Source of the DNA: Mastigias papua | Lineage: Eukaryota > Cnidaria > Scyphozoa > Rhizostomeae > Mastigiidae | Assembly: GCA_964019165.1 (NCBI GenBank) | Contig: OZ025270.1 | Location: 9,404,450-9,468,449, forward strand | DNA length: 64,000 nt | Direction of reading: 5' to 3' | Shown: in pieces, positions 1 through 14,835 of the stretch | Position numbering within the stretch: position 1 is the stretch's first letter | How the letters are laid out: each line of letters starts with the position of its first letter | The notes under the pieces: model-generated | The model's database searches: none | What the model saw: the letters and a program-made list of their open reading frames with translations, nothing else | What the model was told of the DNA's origin: nothing | Translations under genes and position numbers: made by a program

Positions 1-898
1 GTAGTAAGGTAATTCAACGTGATATCATTTATAGCGCGTGTTCTTATCAATATCAGATCAAATCTTGAGATATCGCCTTAGTTTTCAATACTTCATACCG
101 GCTTAGTTTTCAATGCCTCATACCTATGGGAAATGTTTTATTTGGATCGACTTGTCAATATGTTGTTGAGCCTTACTAAGTGTACACGTTCTTGTTGAAA
201 ATCTTTTGGTCCAGTATTGAACAGTTCTTGGTTTTTTCTCATAATTTCAATGCTAGAAGTTTCATAAGACTGTCTTAGGTAGAGGAAATTTTTACTACAA
301 CATTATGCAAGCAGGCTATCACTACAGAAGCATAGCACTGGAATACATAAATTAGTAAAGGATATTTGTAGAACTTAGGTATAAAAGATGATGAGCTTGT
401 GTGAAAATATGAATTCTATAAGTATCATATACCGTTTTTCAACTTTCTAAGGTGTCAGAATCCAGTAAGTTATTGAACTATCTCTTGACTTTTTTAGCAA
501 TCGAGCACTACTTTCTTACAAATCACTTTCATATATAAAACATGTACAATTGCTCGTTGGATTATTGATTCAGAGATTATATCCACTGATTTATGGGGAC
601 AGATATGCCTATGTTGCGAGGAAGTCTTTTGTGACTGTGGCGAACTATATCGTCCCCCGGTCTGCTATTTCTGGCTTGCATAGTTCAGTTTGATTACTTG
701 TTTGCTCGATTACTTTATCTTTTTACATTTGAATTAGTTTTGAAGTGTATGTGACCAATGAATAAGTGTTAGAATCTACATGTGCCTAAGCGTGTTAGTA
801 GAAATATTATTCTTTACAGATAATTTCCTCGAGGTATCAAGAGATAGCTAATATACCTTGATGAGTGAAAAACTAACCTTTGTCAGATTTGATTTTAG
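1..898 (+). other. Intronic sequence upstream of first visible PSMD1 exon
   Basis: No coding similarity seen. It contains one copy of a dispersed ~310-bp repeat (about 240-545) also found near 20.6, 21.6, 22.6, 33.8 and 35.8 kb. Confidence 0.5.
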
Positions 899-1001
899 GT
901 CAAATCTCTTAGAGAGACATATGCTAAATCAATTAGCGATAAACACGAGGATGGGATTTCAAAGTTTGGCGCGATCCTTGCTCAGGGAATCATTGATGCC
1001 G
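899..1001 (+). CDS. PSMD1: PSMD1/Rpn2 exon (first one in window)
   Basis: Internal coding exon of the 26S proteasome non-ATPase subunit Rpn2, the large scaffold of the 19S base. It is read as 34 codons plus one base, starting GTC AAA TCT. The peptide contains [18 protein letters not shown] and ends IIDAG, which matches the Rpn2 segment just before the C-terminal domain. The acceptor is a pyrimidine-rich run ending TTTTAG at 898 and the donor is GTAAGT at 1002. The trailing G joins GC of the next exon to give Gly, reconstituting DAGGRNV across the junction. A longer open frame over the same bases (858-1112) is a different, non-homologous reading. Earlier exons are not in the window: bases 1-898 show no other Rpn2 similarity. 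Confidence 0.93.
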
Positions 1002-1580
1002 GTAAGTCATTTGGATCACATGTCAGATTTTCTCTGCAGAATACTTTTTAATTTTTCAAGCAGCTCTTTTCACCAGATTCCTGTATCCAGCTCGGTTCGA
1101 GCTCGGTCATAAGTTCGAGGCCCATTCAGGTCATTCGTTTTTTCACGCTTAAATGTGTATCCCCCCCCCCCCCCTAGAAGAACCCGGTTGTCTATCAACA
1201 GAGATATTTTGAGAGCTAGATGAGACAGAAATGCAAGGAAACAGATATGCTAGGAGAGGAGAGACTTCTATGTAATGTAGCTTGAAATATAAGAGAATTT
1301 TGGATATCTTTATGGAATGGTTCAAAATCAGATTAGGATTTATGATCAATAATCAGCCTGATTGTATTTTCACTGTATAATCTTCATTTTCATTGCTTTG
1401 TTCTGTGATCCTAGGGGAATAAAACAAGTAGGCTGATCTTAGGCGGAACTTAGTTTTGATATGATACTGCTAGTTCATTCTTCTATTAATGCCTACGTTA
1501 GGTCTTTTCCAGCTGCAAGACAATGTGACCAGCTGGGTTCATAAGGAATGATCTTAATTTTTCATATATTTACATTCTAG

Positions 1581-1750
1581 GCGGCCGCAATGTCACAGTA
1601 TCGTTGCAATCAAGGTCAGGCCAAAACCACATGCCATCAATTGTTGGTATCTTTGTCTTCACGCAGTTTTGGTATTGGTTCCCGATGTCACACTTTCTGT
1701 CACTTGCTTTCACCCCGACTGCAGTAATTGGTCTTAACGATGATCTCAAG
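1581..1750 (+). CDS. PSMD1: PSMD1/Rpn2 exon, most conserved C-terminal core
   Basis: Encodes two bases completing Gly and then 56 codons. The peptide runs from [19 protein letters not shown] through [20 protein letters not shown] to [14 protein letters not shown]. The aromatic FTQFWYWFP block and TPT-VIGLN-DLK are hallmarks of Rpn2 in animals and fungi and give near certainty. The acceptor is TACATTCTAG at 1571-1580 and the donor is GTAAGT at 1751. The exon ends in phase 0. Its open frame runs on to 1996 in the intron; that extension is AT-rich and not homologous. The following intron is about 45 kb. Confidence 0.96.
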
Positions 1751-1897
1751 GTAAGTCAAAGTCAGCATGGTTTTACATTTATCTTTCTTCACGAATTTTC
1801 TCTCTTTAGTTTAGTGCATCTTTCCTCTCTTTTCATTATCCTATCTATTTTTTATTTTCTGATTTCCGCGCATGTTCTTCAATATTTTAGTAGAGTA

Positions 1898-2087
1898 AGC
1901 ATTTTAGGCTTTAGTTTTCTCTGTCGAGCTATTCTATACTCATTTTCTACTCTCTATATAATATATGATATAAAATATATAATATATAATGTATAATATA
2001 TATTTATATATATTTTATGTATTATATGTTATTTAGATAGTAAACGAGCATAAAATAGCTCTACAGAGAACTAGAGCCTAAAATGCT
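1898..2087. mobile_element. Fold-back MITE, ~190 bp
   Basis: Both ends form inverted arms of about 45 bp: AGCATTTTAGGCTTTAG at the left pairs with CTAGAGCCTAAAATGCT at the right, and the pairing continues inward through TCTCTGT-GAGCTATT. The centre is AT-rich. It sits ~150 bases past the PSMD1 donor at 1750. No coding capacity. Confidence 0.6.
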
Positions 2088-2151
2088 TTGTATGTTTGCA
2101 TGCAGAAAATATTTTCAAGAAGGAATGACAATGAAAAAGGAATCGTAGGAT

Positions 2152-2320
2152 CGTAAAATATTTTAAGAGGGAAAGATAATGAAAAAGTCATCGTAAATGC
2201 CGACCGCGTGTATCCTTTCCTTCCTATGGATGAGGCTGAAGATTCATCATGGAAAGGATGAAACGCGTTCCGAACTTACCATGCCTTTTTTGTCTTTCCC
2301 TCTTAAGATATTTTTTGCAT
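2152..2320. mobile_element. Short inverted-repeat element with GC-rich inner hairpin
   Basis: Outer arms TTAAGAGGGAAAGA (near 2162) and TCTTTCCCTCTTAA (near 2294) are inverted repeats extending to about 35 bp. Inside, CGCGT-ATCCTTTCC and GGAAAGGAT-ACGCG form a second hairpin. Looks like a small non-autonomous DNA element. Confidence 0.5.
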
Positions 2321-2360
2321 ATTACTTATGCTTTTTCCGACACTAAAATTTAAGAACTAA

Positions 2361-2490
<130 letters not shown>

Positions 2491-2587
2491 CCGGGCGGAG
2501 TGGAGACAATTCATAAGGGGCTCGACAACTGACAGATAGACTACTATCTACCAGGCGGATGGTGATGAAGATATATATATATATATC

Positions 2588-2746
2588 ACAGCCACTGTGG
2601 TCTAGTGGTTATGACGCTTGCCCGGAATGCGAGAGACCCTGGCCCTGGTTGGCATATTTTAATTTTCTCCTGGTTTTTCTGAGCATTATATCAACCTTTC
2701 TGTTTGCACCGAAAAAGGAGAAATCCTGGTTACTCGCTAGCTACTG
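2588..2746 (+). mobile_element. tRNA-derived SINE-like unit ending in (TA)n
   Basis: GCCACTGTGGTCTAGTGGTT resembles an acceptor/D-arm with an A-box. CTTGC and GCGAG form a 5-bp anticodon stem around a 7-base loop. The T-arm (CCCTGGCCCTGGTTGGC) lacks a proper GTTCGA loop, so this is not a working tRNA. It is followed by ~95 bases of unrelated sequence and then a 166-bp TA tract, as in a SINE with a simple-repeat tail. Confidence 0.45.
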
Positions 2747-2919
<173 letters not shown>

Positions 2920-2989
2920 ATAATAAGTCAAAGCCGCACTAACTTAGTATATAAATAAAACATAGAGAATTCAAAAATATACTTTCTTC

Positions 2990-3031
2990 TGTTGTAAACG
3001 TTTCGATATATTATCTTCATCAGTACTAACA
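2990..3031 (-). ncRNA. Hammerhead-ribozyme-like motif of Penelope element
   Basis: On the minus strand: stem I strand TGTTAGTA, core CTGATGA, stem II GATA-loop-TATC, core GAAAC, then GTT and the returning stem I strand TACAACA. Stem I pairs GTA/TAC plus TGTT/AACA with one bulged A. Stem III is only AC/GT, which would favour a dimeric ribozyme. One extra A sits between CTGATGA and stem II. Hammerheads of this minimal kind are known in Penelope-like elements. Activity is not shown. Confidence 0.55.
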
Positions 3032-4419
3032 TTACAATGATACGGGACCTACTTAAATTTCCTACATAACAATGGGGTGACAATAGGTGTTACCCAAGGG
3101 GATCCTGCTTATTAACAATTGTTCCAGTGGTAGAGCGTAATTCAGGGGAGGGCCAAAGCTGTGAAGAAAGAAACAATAGAGTGACAAGGTGTAGACAAAT
3201 GCCATATAAGAAGTGTAAATTGAATGCTAGACAAAGACATAGGTGGGAAATACTGGAGAGTTGAAAACAATAGGCAGACACTACTAAGAAACCAGGCATT
3301 CTAAAAGAGAAGTTAAGAGTCTACAAATCTGACGTTAAGTCCTTCTGGTGCAAAACTACCTAGCTTAAACTGCCAAAACCCTTCTCTATGTCTAGACTCC
3401 CCAAAAACTCTGCCTATGATCTGAAAACTAACGTCCTCCATAAAACCGTGATGATTAGCTTCAGTAAAATGTCTAAAAAAATCTGCCTGTGTGACTACTT
3501 CTCCCTTAGAATACCTCCTGCTAGCTGACTTGTAATTATTAAATCTAACCCTAAATGACGTAAAAGTACTACCTACATACTGCTTCTCACAAACTTTACA
3601 ACCTAATAAATATACTACCCCTGACGAATCACATGTATATCTACTGCTAATTTTAAACTCACTTCCAGAGACATTTGATCTAAAACTGTTACCCTCAGAC
3701 ATGAACCTACAAAGCTGACATCTCGATTTACCGCATCTAAAACAACCCTTATCTGATTCTATCTGCAACTTTGGAAGCTTGGCCCTAACTAAACTATCCT
3801 TAAGGTTGGGGGCATGTCTGAATACCACAAGAGGCTCATGTCGAAACACGCTCTTGTGTTCCTCAGACGCCTCCAACATGTTCTGAAGTCTACTGACTAA
3901 ACCCCTTAGCTCACTAAGTGCTGGATGGTATGATACTACAAACGGAATACGATCTTTCCTCTCCTCATTACATCTACTTTCCTGACTTAGTAGAGTCGCT
4001 CTATCTAAACTATTAGCACGAGCTACCTGTTCCCTAACAACGCTCTCCTTGTATCCCCTCTGCACTAACCATCCTACCAAATCTTCTGATCTATTTCTAA
4101 ATTTCTCCTCATCTGAACATATTCTTCTTATTCTAAGAGCCTGACTGTATGGAATCGCTCTTTTAACGTGCCCTGGGTGACAAGAAGTCTTCTGCAAATA
4201 CTGATGTGTATCAGTGGGTTTGCAGTAGAGATCTGTCTCCAGGACACCTTCCTTTCTGGTAACTAGAACATCTAAAAAGCTAACACTGATATCTGAGCTC
4301 TCCGTGGTAAACTTGATTGTGGGATGATAACTGTTCATATACTCTACAAACTTAGCTAACTGCTCACAACCATGAGTCCAAATAAAAAATACATCATCGA
4401 TGTACCTATACCAAACTCA
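3032..4419 (-). pseudogene. Penelope-like element: RT end, zinc finger, GIY-YIG endonuclease, 3' UTR
   Basis: Minus-strand coding from 4416 down to 3313. It opens VWYRYIDDVFFIWTHG, the RT catalytic YIDD motif C. Next come ISFLDVLV-like (SVSFLDVLV), LYCKPTDTHQYLQ and CHPGHVKRAIPYSQALRIRR, all diagnostic of Penelope-like RTs. A Cys cluster CFRCGKSRCQLC precedes a GIY-YIG nuclease: GVVYLLGCKVCEKQYVGST, then FRVRFNNYKS and EANHHGF. It ends ...RFVDS with a stop at 3313-3315. The frame is open from the YIDD motif to the end (~367 codons), but an in-frame TGA (4417-4419) separates it from the upstream RT part. The 3' UTR (3032-3312) is homologous to the palindrome arms at 8.8 and 9.7 kb. Confidence 0.88.
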
Positions 4420-4842
<423 letters not shown>

Positions 4843-4929
4843 TACATACATATATATTTATGTATATATATATACATACATACACACACACACACATATA
4901 TATATGTATGTATAAATATATTTATGCAT

Positions 4930-7673
<2,744 letters not shown>

Positions 7674-8390
7674 AGATAATATCCTAGTTGCCACGCTAGA
7701 GAACCATCAACAGAGAAACTATTTACTAAATGCATGGGATGAAGAATATATAGCGCAAGAAGAGTGTTTATTAAAAATCTGGAGACTCAAAGAAGAGTTC
7801 ATGTTGAAGAAGTCATATATAAACAAAGGGAACTTGAAAAAGACGGGCAAACTGCCAAAGATAGGCAAAGAAGCAAATCCAAGTATCCCGAATGAAGCTA
7901 AAGCAGATGATACAGCAAGGCCAAAGAGAAAGAGAGTCAGAAATTCCTCGAAAAAAGCTCAGAAAGAGAAAGATACGTTTGTAAAACCCAACATAGAAAA
8001 CAATGCTTTTAGCCTTTACAATAGCAGACATGAAATAGAGAGAGACTATATAAATGAGATGGATGAGATGATCCGGTGTGAAGACAACAGCATACATTTT
8101 GATAGAACAAAGCTAGACAAACTGACAGAAATTTTGGAGAGGCTCAACAAAGAAGATGAAGATTTCAAAAGAACTGGCATTAATGAGAAATAGCAGAAAA
8201 TCAAAAATAGGAGAGTACCCCGAAAGAAGACACAAAATATGACTCTATGTCAACAGCTAACAAAATTGCCAATGAAAAATGTCAGAAAATTCCTATAGAA
8301 TTTAAAGTTCCTCCAAATTCTAAAATTCCAATACTTTTCCCTAAATCTAAAAACATAATACGACAGATTGATTTTAGTGTAACCTAATTA
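7674..8390 (+). pseudogene. Unidentified Lys/Glu-rich ORF between two TA tracts
   Basis: I do not recognise this protein. From the end of the TA tract an open frame gives ~170 residues, starting [20 protein letters not shown], containing [15 protein letters not shown] and a basic [17 protein letters not shown] stretch, ending TGINEK at 8193. In another frame, coding-like sequence continues over 8194-8390 (DTKYDSMSTANKIANEK, IPIEFKVPPNSKIPILFPK, IIRQIDFSVT, stop) after a TAG near 8206. This suggests one ORF broken by a frameshift plus a stop. Charge pattern and low stop density argue for former coding. Being bounded by TA tracts, like the Penelope copies nearby, it is probably a mobile-element ORF. 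Confidence 0.45.
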
Positions 8391-8439
8391 AATGTCATAT
8401 TAACCTAACAGCGTGTATAAATATTTTGAGTGTGATCTT

Positions 8440-8500
8440 GTGAATTAGTTAGCTTGAAGAGTCCTCTCAGGTAAGACGAAACTAGTAGCAATCAAACGAG
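8440..8500 (+). ncRNA. Degenerate hammerhead-like motif
   Basis: CTTGAAGA, GTC...GAC and CGAAAC followed by palindromic ACTAGT (8453-8486) mimic the order core / stem II / GAAA / stem III of the hammerheads nearby. The first core box deviates from CTGATGA at two places, so activity is unlikely. It sits ~35 bases before a TA tract. Confidence 0.3.
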
Positions 8501-8535
8501 TTGTCTGTTTTGGTACAATTCTCGTACTCGGCTTC

Positions 8536-8666
<131 letters not shown>

Positions 8667-8710
8667 AACTAAACCTAAGCCGCATCCACAACGTATATAA
8701 ATTACATAAA

Positions 8711-9289
8711 TAGAATAAACCACAAATATACTATCCTTTAGGTAAACGTTTCGATCAGAATCTTCATCAGTACTAAACTTACAATGACATTGGGCCTGCT
8801 TAAATTACCTACATAACAATGGGGTCACAATTGATATTACCTAAGGGGGACCTACCTATTAACACCTCATGATAAATTAAGAATACATTATATGGGGAGG
8901 GCCGAAGCTGTGAAGTAAGAAACAAAGGAGGATAATATAGAGCATATAAGGTGATGCAAAGAGTGCGAGAAGTGTGAAGAAAAGAAGAATAGATGCTGGA
9001 TAGACGCAAAATGGACAAAAGAAGCAATTAACGCTAGGAAAGTGCATAGGGGATTGCTAATGATCTGCATATCTGACGTTAAGTCCCTCAGGTATAAAGC
9101 TCTGTAGTCTAAACTGCCAGAATCCCTCCTTATGTCTAGATACTCCAAATACCCTATCTATAATTTGAAAACTAACATCCTCTAAAAATCCATGATGGTT
9201 GGCTTCTGTAAAATGTCTAAACAACTCTGCCTGCGTAATGCTACTCCACTAGAAAACTTCCTACTAGATGATTTATAATTGTTAAACCT
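8711..9289 (-). mobile_element. Penelope 3' end, left arm of palindrome
   Basis: Minus-strand copy of a Penelope-like 3' end: GIY-YIG domain C-terminal part, ~285-bp 3' UTR, hammerhead motif, then TA tract. Coding continues three to four codons past the arm, so this copy starts at TSFRARFNNYK near 9302. A one-base deletion relative to the right arm (near 9239) breaks its reading frame. Its peptide is about three-quarters identical to the element at 3313, so it is a related but distinct subfamily. Confidence 0.88.
8737..8778 (-). ncRNA. Hammerhead-like motif, left palindrome arm
   Basis: Exact mirror of the motif at 9813-9854 and read on the minus strand: GTTTAGTA, CTGATGA, GAT-loop-ATC, GAAACGTT, TACCTAAA. 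Confidence 0.55.
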
Positions 9290-9300
9290 GGCTCTAAATG

Positions 9301-10017
<717 letters not shown>

Positions 10018-10053
10018 TTCTGCATTCTTTTATGATGAATAACAAATTATTAC

Positions 10054-10562
10054 TTGAGGTGTTCCTGCTACACTACCCGTGAAAGCCACACTGGGCGGTC
10101 TTATGTGGATGATATTTTGCTGGTTTTGTATTTATATTGTTGCATTATCGAAGGTATATTGCATAAACCCATGTTATTGACTGTTTTGCAATGTTATGCA
10201 AATATAATATATCTAGAAACACTGATATTCAATGGAACAAGAGATTGTAGCTACTTTGAAGATTCTGTGTTGTATAATGTTTTGGCAACTGCTATTCTTA
10301 ACTTAGGAAATTATTTTCTAAGACATTTTCCTGTTAGCATTAAGCCTAGGATTCATGATCTATCATCTTATTTCACTTTTCGCATTTATGACCCTTCTCT
10401 TGAAAGGATTGACCACCACTTAAATGACATTCTGGAAAAGTCCTATGAGTCCTTTCATTCTCTGGGCTATTGAGTGCATTTGTTGGAGCTACTTTTGCGG
10501 CAAATTTGATTGATGCCAAATCTCAGCATAGGCCTCTGTCTATAATGGACTCCTATGACTGT
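10054..10562 (+). pseudogene. RT-like fragment with YVDD box (family unknown)
   Basis: A 139-residue open frame (10054-10473) begins shortly after a TA tract and carries SYVDDILLVLY, like RT motif C. Then come IIYLETLIFNGTRDCSYFED, LGNYFLRHFPVSIKPRIHDL and RIYDPSLERIDHHLNDILEK. After TGA at 10471, coding-like sequence resumes in another frame (LSAFVGATFAANLIDAKSQH, DSYDCFPR, stop ~10574). I read this as a frameshifted end of a retroelement polyprotein. Only the YVDD box supports RT; the rest I do not recognise, and it does not resemble the Penelope copies nearby. Confidence 0.4.
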
Positions 10563-10579
10563 TTCCCACGCTAGATAGA

Positions 10580-12610
10580 ATGGACTCTATACCAAAACAT
10601 GGAATTATAGTGAGGTACCCTAGTGATTTCGTAACGCCCAGTTTTCAAGCAATCCAGATTGTCTAATCAAGATGGCATACGGTCAAAAGCACTTGTTGGT
10701 ATTGTAACCAATGATCATAGAATCGACAATAGACAACGAGAGATAATTCTAAAGTTGATAATCACAAACGAAGCACACACAACTGGTAATATGGCTCGGC
10801 CGTGGCTTGCATACACTGCCTTATATGGCCATTCATGGTAGCATATCTTTACAATTGCGTAATGGATTTGGATTATACTAGGTATTCAACCTGTGAACAC
10901 ACTGTTCTGCGATTGTATTGATGGGTGTGAATGAACTTCTAGTGGTTTTAGCGCTGTATTAGTCAGGTGTCCTACTAGTCATGCAAGACCATTATAATGC
11001 TTGTATAATCTGCATAATTAATGGATTCGTAACGTGCACATGTGATAGTTTTCTATTTTCTTCACCGAAGAGCAAACTCCGTCTTGCTACTTATTCACAT
11101 AGGATATTATGTAGAAGTTTGAATCACGGCCACACACGGTTGGGTAGATGAGAAAGAAGGCTGCACTTATTATTTATTTGTGACCAGATAGAAAATCCCC
11201 GAGTTTTTTGCTTTACTTGTTGAGATTTCTAAGTTTTTGTGGTTGGGGACATAATACCTGCAAAGTTAATTGCGGAACTCCAAATGCTTTTTAATCGATT
11301 GAAGTTCCTCCCCAGTTTTTCGATTTTTTTGCTTAGTTTTATGCAGAAGTTTTCACTTTCTCATTGATCCCCAAAAGACCATGTACGAAACTTGGATGGT
11401 GCATATCAATATCAAGGAATTGTCTTTCATTTTTATGATTAATATGGGAGTGTTTCTTTTGTATACCAGCCTAGAAAGCCTGTTATACCTATACAAAACT
11501 GCAATTTAATTTGCAGCTAAAAGCCTGAAAACTTCTAAAACAAGTTGGAATTTGTGAAGAATGTAAAAGTTTTGTGTGGTTGTTGTAGTTGTCTTTTTGA
11601 GCTGATACGAGGCTGGACAGTGTTCTGTGTGCTTTATTCGTCGCCTAACGTTTGATTGTAGTTTTTGATGTTGGTGAAAGGCCCTATGGCCGTATAGTAA
11701 ACTTTCGTTTTATGCAAAGGCTTGGTGTCCGATAGGAAGTATCAATGGCTGGTAATATTGTCCTGGTACGTCGGATATAAAGGTATATGGGAAAAGGAAC
11801 ATGTTTCGAGACCGATTCTATAGCTATTAGTTGCAGCAATCGGATTTTCAGTTGGGCATGTCTATGATGTCACGATGCCGTCACAGGCTTGTCAAATAAA
11901 AATATTAACATTCCACTGTTTCCTAACGCCAAATGAAAAGTTCATTATCGTAGTGGCACCGGCCTATCTTATCCTCGTGCGTTAAGAAAGATAAGAAAGT
12001 GCGATAGGCCGATGCTCGATTTTGTTTTGATTAGCTTGCAGTGCATTTATGGGTAGAATATAGCTAAATTTGGATAATCTCATCAGCATCGAATTTTTGG
12101 GTGGTTTGAATGGGCCAGGGGGGCGGAAAAATTACTAATACTTGTTAGTAGGGGGCCGAAATGGACGGGTGGCCGGAAAGTTTTTAATAGTTGATTGTGC
12201 AGAGGGGTGGAATTGAGTTTGTATGATGATCAGCTCTTGAATGAAATGCTGTTCTGCCAAAATGGACAACGCATACAGCTAGATTTCTGTGCTATGCGGG
12301 AATCATGATGCTTATGGGAATTTATATTTTCAACTTTTCCAGAAAATGAAATTTAAATGAATGAAGTGGTATGGGGTTAGAATCAGTGGCATGCCGAAGG
12401 GCTTTTGGGTTGGGGTGTATGTAGTTAGAGAAAGTTACCGATGGGTTTGAGCAAGGTCCCATAATTACCGACAAGACTCCGTAAGTACCGGCAAAACATA
12501 TTATCGACGGCTTTAGCAGAATTGGGGTGTGTGGCACCCCCTAAACGCCCTACTTCGGCGCCCCTAATACTACTCTGGTTACAATGCGAACTTCAAGTAT
12601 GGAATGGTTT
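10580..12610. other. Intronic stretch without recognised genes
   Basis: No homologous coding noticed. A compact hairpin lies near 11960-12015 (CGGCCTATCTTATC pairing with GATAAG-AAGTGCGATAGGCCG). Confidence 0.4.
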
Positions 12611-12616
12611 CTATTA

Positions 12617-12771
12617 CCTAGCGCACACTAGCGATTTTTTTTGTCGCCAGCGACAGAGACAATTGTCCCTTACGACTGATTTGTTTCACCCAATTGTTTT
12701 TGTCAGTCCGCGCTCTTGCGATGCTCTGGTTTTAGTGTCACTGGTGACAAAAACAGTTAGTGTGCGCTAGG
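12617..12771. mobile_element. MITE, 155 bp, TIR CCTAGCGCACACTA
   Basis: Ends CCTAGCGCACACTA and TAGTGTGCGCTAGG are perfect inverted repeats; pairing continues inward with TTTTTGTC-CCAG-GAC against GTCACTGGTGACAAAAA. No coding. Superfamily not assigned. Confidence 0.65.
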
Positions 12772-12922
12772 CATAAAACAGAATTTTCAAAGGATTACTG
12801 TTGCATTCCAGATGATACCTCTCAATATTGTCAATATAGTATTACATCCTAGAGAGTACCGACACAGGGAAGTGAGCAAAATATGTACTGTCTTTTAGTA
12901 CATGGGAATTTTTCGAATATTA

Positions 12923-13383
12923 CAGTACTTCCTCGATTAACCATGTCTCGATTAACTGTCCCTCGATTATCCGGCCGTGACCGTGTACTGAATTTTATTT
13001 TAATTGAAGTGTTATCTTTCATTTACGAACATAAAACCTGGTTATTTGCCATTCAAGTCACGTCATGTTGTTATAAATATAAATATTGTTATAGATTGCA
13101 TGTGCAGCCAGACTTATTGTTGGTGTGCTACGTTATGAGTAGTTAGAATAGGGTGTGACTTTTTGGAGCTGTTCATTTTATATACCTTATTTATGTAAGT
13201 TTAAGGAATATAACAATGACAAGTTTACTTGTGTATAACAAGAACACTTTCTACTTATCTTAGCTTGTTTTCTTATGCATGATGCCCAGAAGTGTAATTT
13301 TGCTTAACCGGCTTTTTTGGCTTATCAGACACCCTTTTGGAGAAGTTGTGTCCAGCAGTGGCCGGATAATCGAGGAAGTACTG
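12923..13383. mobile_element. pogo/Tigger-like MITE, 461 bp
   Basis: Terminal inverted repeats CAGTACTTCCTCGATTA and TAATCGAGGAAGTACTG, flanked by TA on each side (12921-12922, 13384-13385), fit the Tc1/mariner-pogo pattern with TA target duplication. The inner segment (internal CTCGATTATCCGGCC and GGCCGGATAATCGAG) has no transposase. A ~33-bp direct repeat lies immediately outside both ends. Confidence 0.72.
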
Positions 13384-13965
13384 TATCTTTTAGTGCTTGG
13401 GAATTTTTCGAATATTATCCAACCATAAACCTGGATTTTAACTTTAAGGAATTGGTAGTGACCTTGATTTGACCCATCTTTGGGTCAATTAACTAGAGTT
13501 TTTGAAAAATCCAGCGCTAGGGTGGAGCTTCAATAATTGGATTCCTGGTTTTGTTTGATATTTATGGATTATAGTACATGATTCTTTATAATTCTGAGGG
13601 TCCTTACTTCTCGTAGGACTTTCCCGGCGTTCATTTTCTTTCACTCACAAGACTTTAAGAGTTGTCTTCTTGGTAATACATACACTATTTTTTATAAGAA
13701 ACCATCTACCAATGCTTGAAAACCAAAATGTTTTAAGCAGCTCGAGTAGGGGTGTAGCCAAATTTTTACTGAATACTGGTGATTGTCAAATCCCACGACT
13801 CTGGTTTGTGCGTCAATGCTAGCACGGTCCAATAGTTATCAAATTTTTAGTAGGCAAATCGGGAGTAGCTATTTCTGTTATCGGTACTCATAATCATTGT
13901 CATCAATGAACATTGGTGTTCTATAACGCGACAAAAAGTTTTTTTACCCAGGACACTCTATAGAC

Positions 13966-14650
13966 AGTTTATACTGGTATTGCCGAGCCCCACTTTAGGT
14001 ACAGTTGCTCTGTTTGGGGAAACTGTGGTAGAAATGAAAACAATATTTTACAAAATATTCAAAATCGACCGGCGGGGATACTCCAATAGGCGCTTTGATG
14101 CTGATGCTATGCCACTTTTAAATACTCTTGGCTGAAGACAATTCGGGATTTGACTAAAATTGAAACTAAAATATGGTTTACAAGGCCCTTAATGATCTAG
14201 TACCAGCTTATTTATCTGACATATTTATGAGCAATTCAGATAGTCACTCACGGGTTCTACGCAATACCAGTACGAACATGCAAATGCCCAGGAAAGCATC
14301 TAAAAATGGGCAAAAGTGTTCTCTTTCACAGGTGCAAAAGCGTGGAATACCCTTCCAATTCAGATTACGCAAGCACCTTCCCTGCGGGAATTTAAAGCGA
14401 AAACAAACCTACCGTTTACTTTTTGAATTTATTTTTAGTATTTCAACTTTTTAACTTTTTAACACGTTAACTTGTTAACTTCTTATTTTGTAAGTTGGTT
14501 GTTCTATGTTCATACAATAGTATATATTAGATTTTTTTGTAATTTTATATTGTAGGTTAAATGGAGGGCCCCTTTTAAACCAGCATTTGGTGATAGGCTA
14601 CCCTACTAAAATTATTAAAGATGAAAGTGAAATGAATTGATTTATCTATT
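13966..14650 (+). pseudogene. LINE 3' end (CR1/L2/Jockey-type RT C-terminus)
   Basis: Three frames pieced together by position: IAEPHFRYSCSVWGNCGRN with ILQNIQNRPAGILQ (13966-14085), then MVYKALNDLVPAYLSDIF from 14173, then SFTGAKAWNTLPIQITQAP and SLREFKAKTNLPF (14325-14425). This is the standard tail of CR1/L2/Jockey-clade LINEs after the RT domain. Frameshifts and stops show it is dead. The end carries a TGAAAGTGAAATGAATTGA-like tail typical of LINE 3' ends. Confidence 0.78.
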
Positions 14651-14734
14651 TCTTCAATTGCTGTCACTGAACCATCAGCATCGCAGATCAATCAAAACTA
14701 ATAATTTATAATCGAGACACAGGCCAGTGAATCT

Positions 14735-14835
14735 CTATTCTGTGATTTCAATCAGAAATACTACTGAGTATTTCATCAATCAGTCAATCAGTCAATCGAT
14801 CAATTAATCACTCAATCAAACAGTCAATCATTGAG
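14735..14835. repeat. (CAAT)-rich imperfect tandem repeat
   Basis: Repeated ATCAATCAGTCAATC-type tetranucleotide units right after the LINE tail, probably derived from the LINE 3' simple repeat. Confidence 0.5.

Noticed and set aside
858..1112. 84-aa open frame over the first PSMD1 exon
   Set aside because: The Rpn2-homologous reading is a different frame bounded by splice sites at 899 and 1001.
1751..1996. Continuation of the open frame past the exon at 1581-1750
   Set aside because: It lies after a GTAAGT donor and loses all similarity; intronic.
2588..2665. Functional tRNA gene
   Set aside because: D-arm and anticodon stem fit but the T-loop lacks GTTCGA and the acceptor stem does not close; SINE-like remnant.
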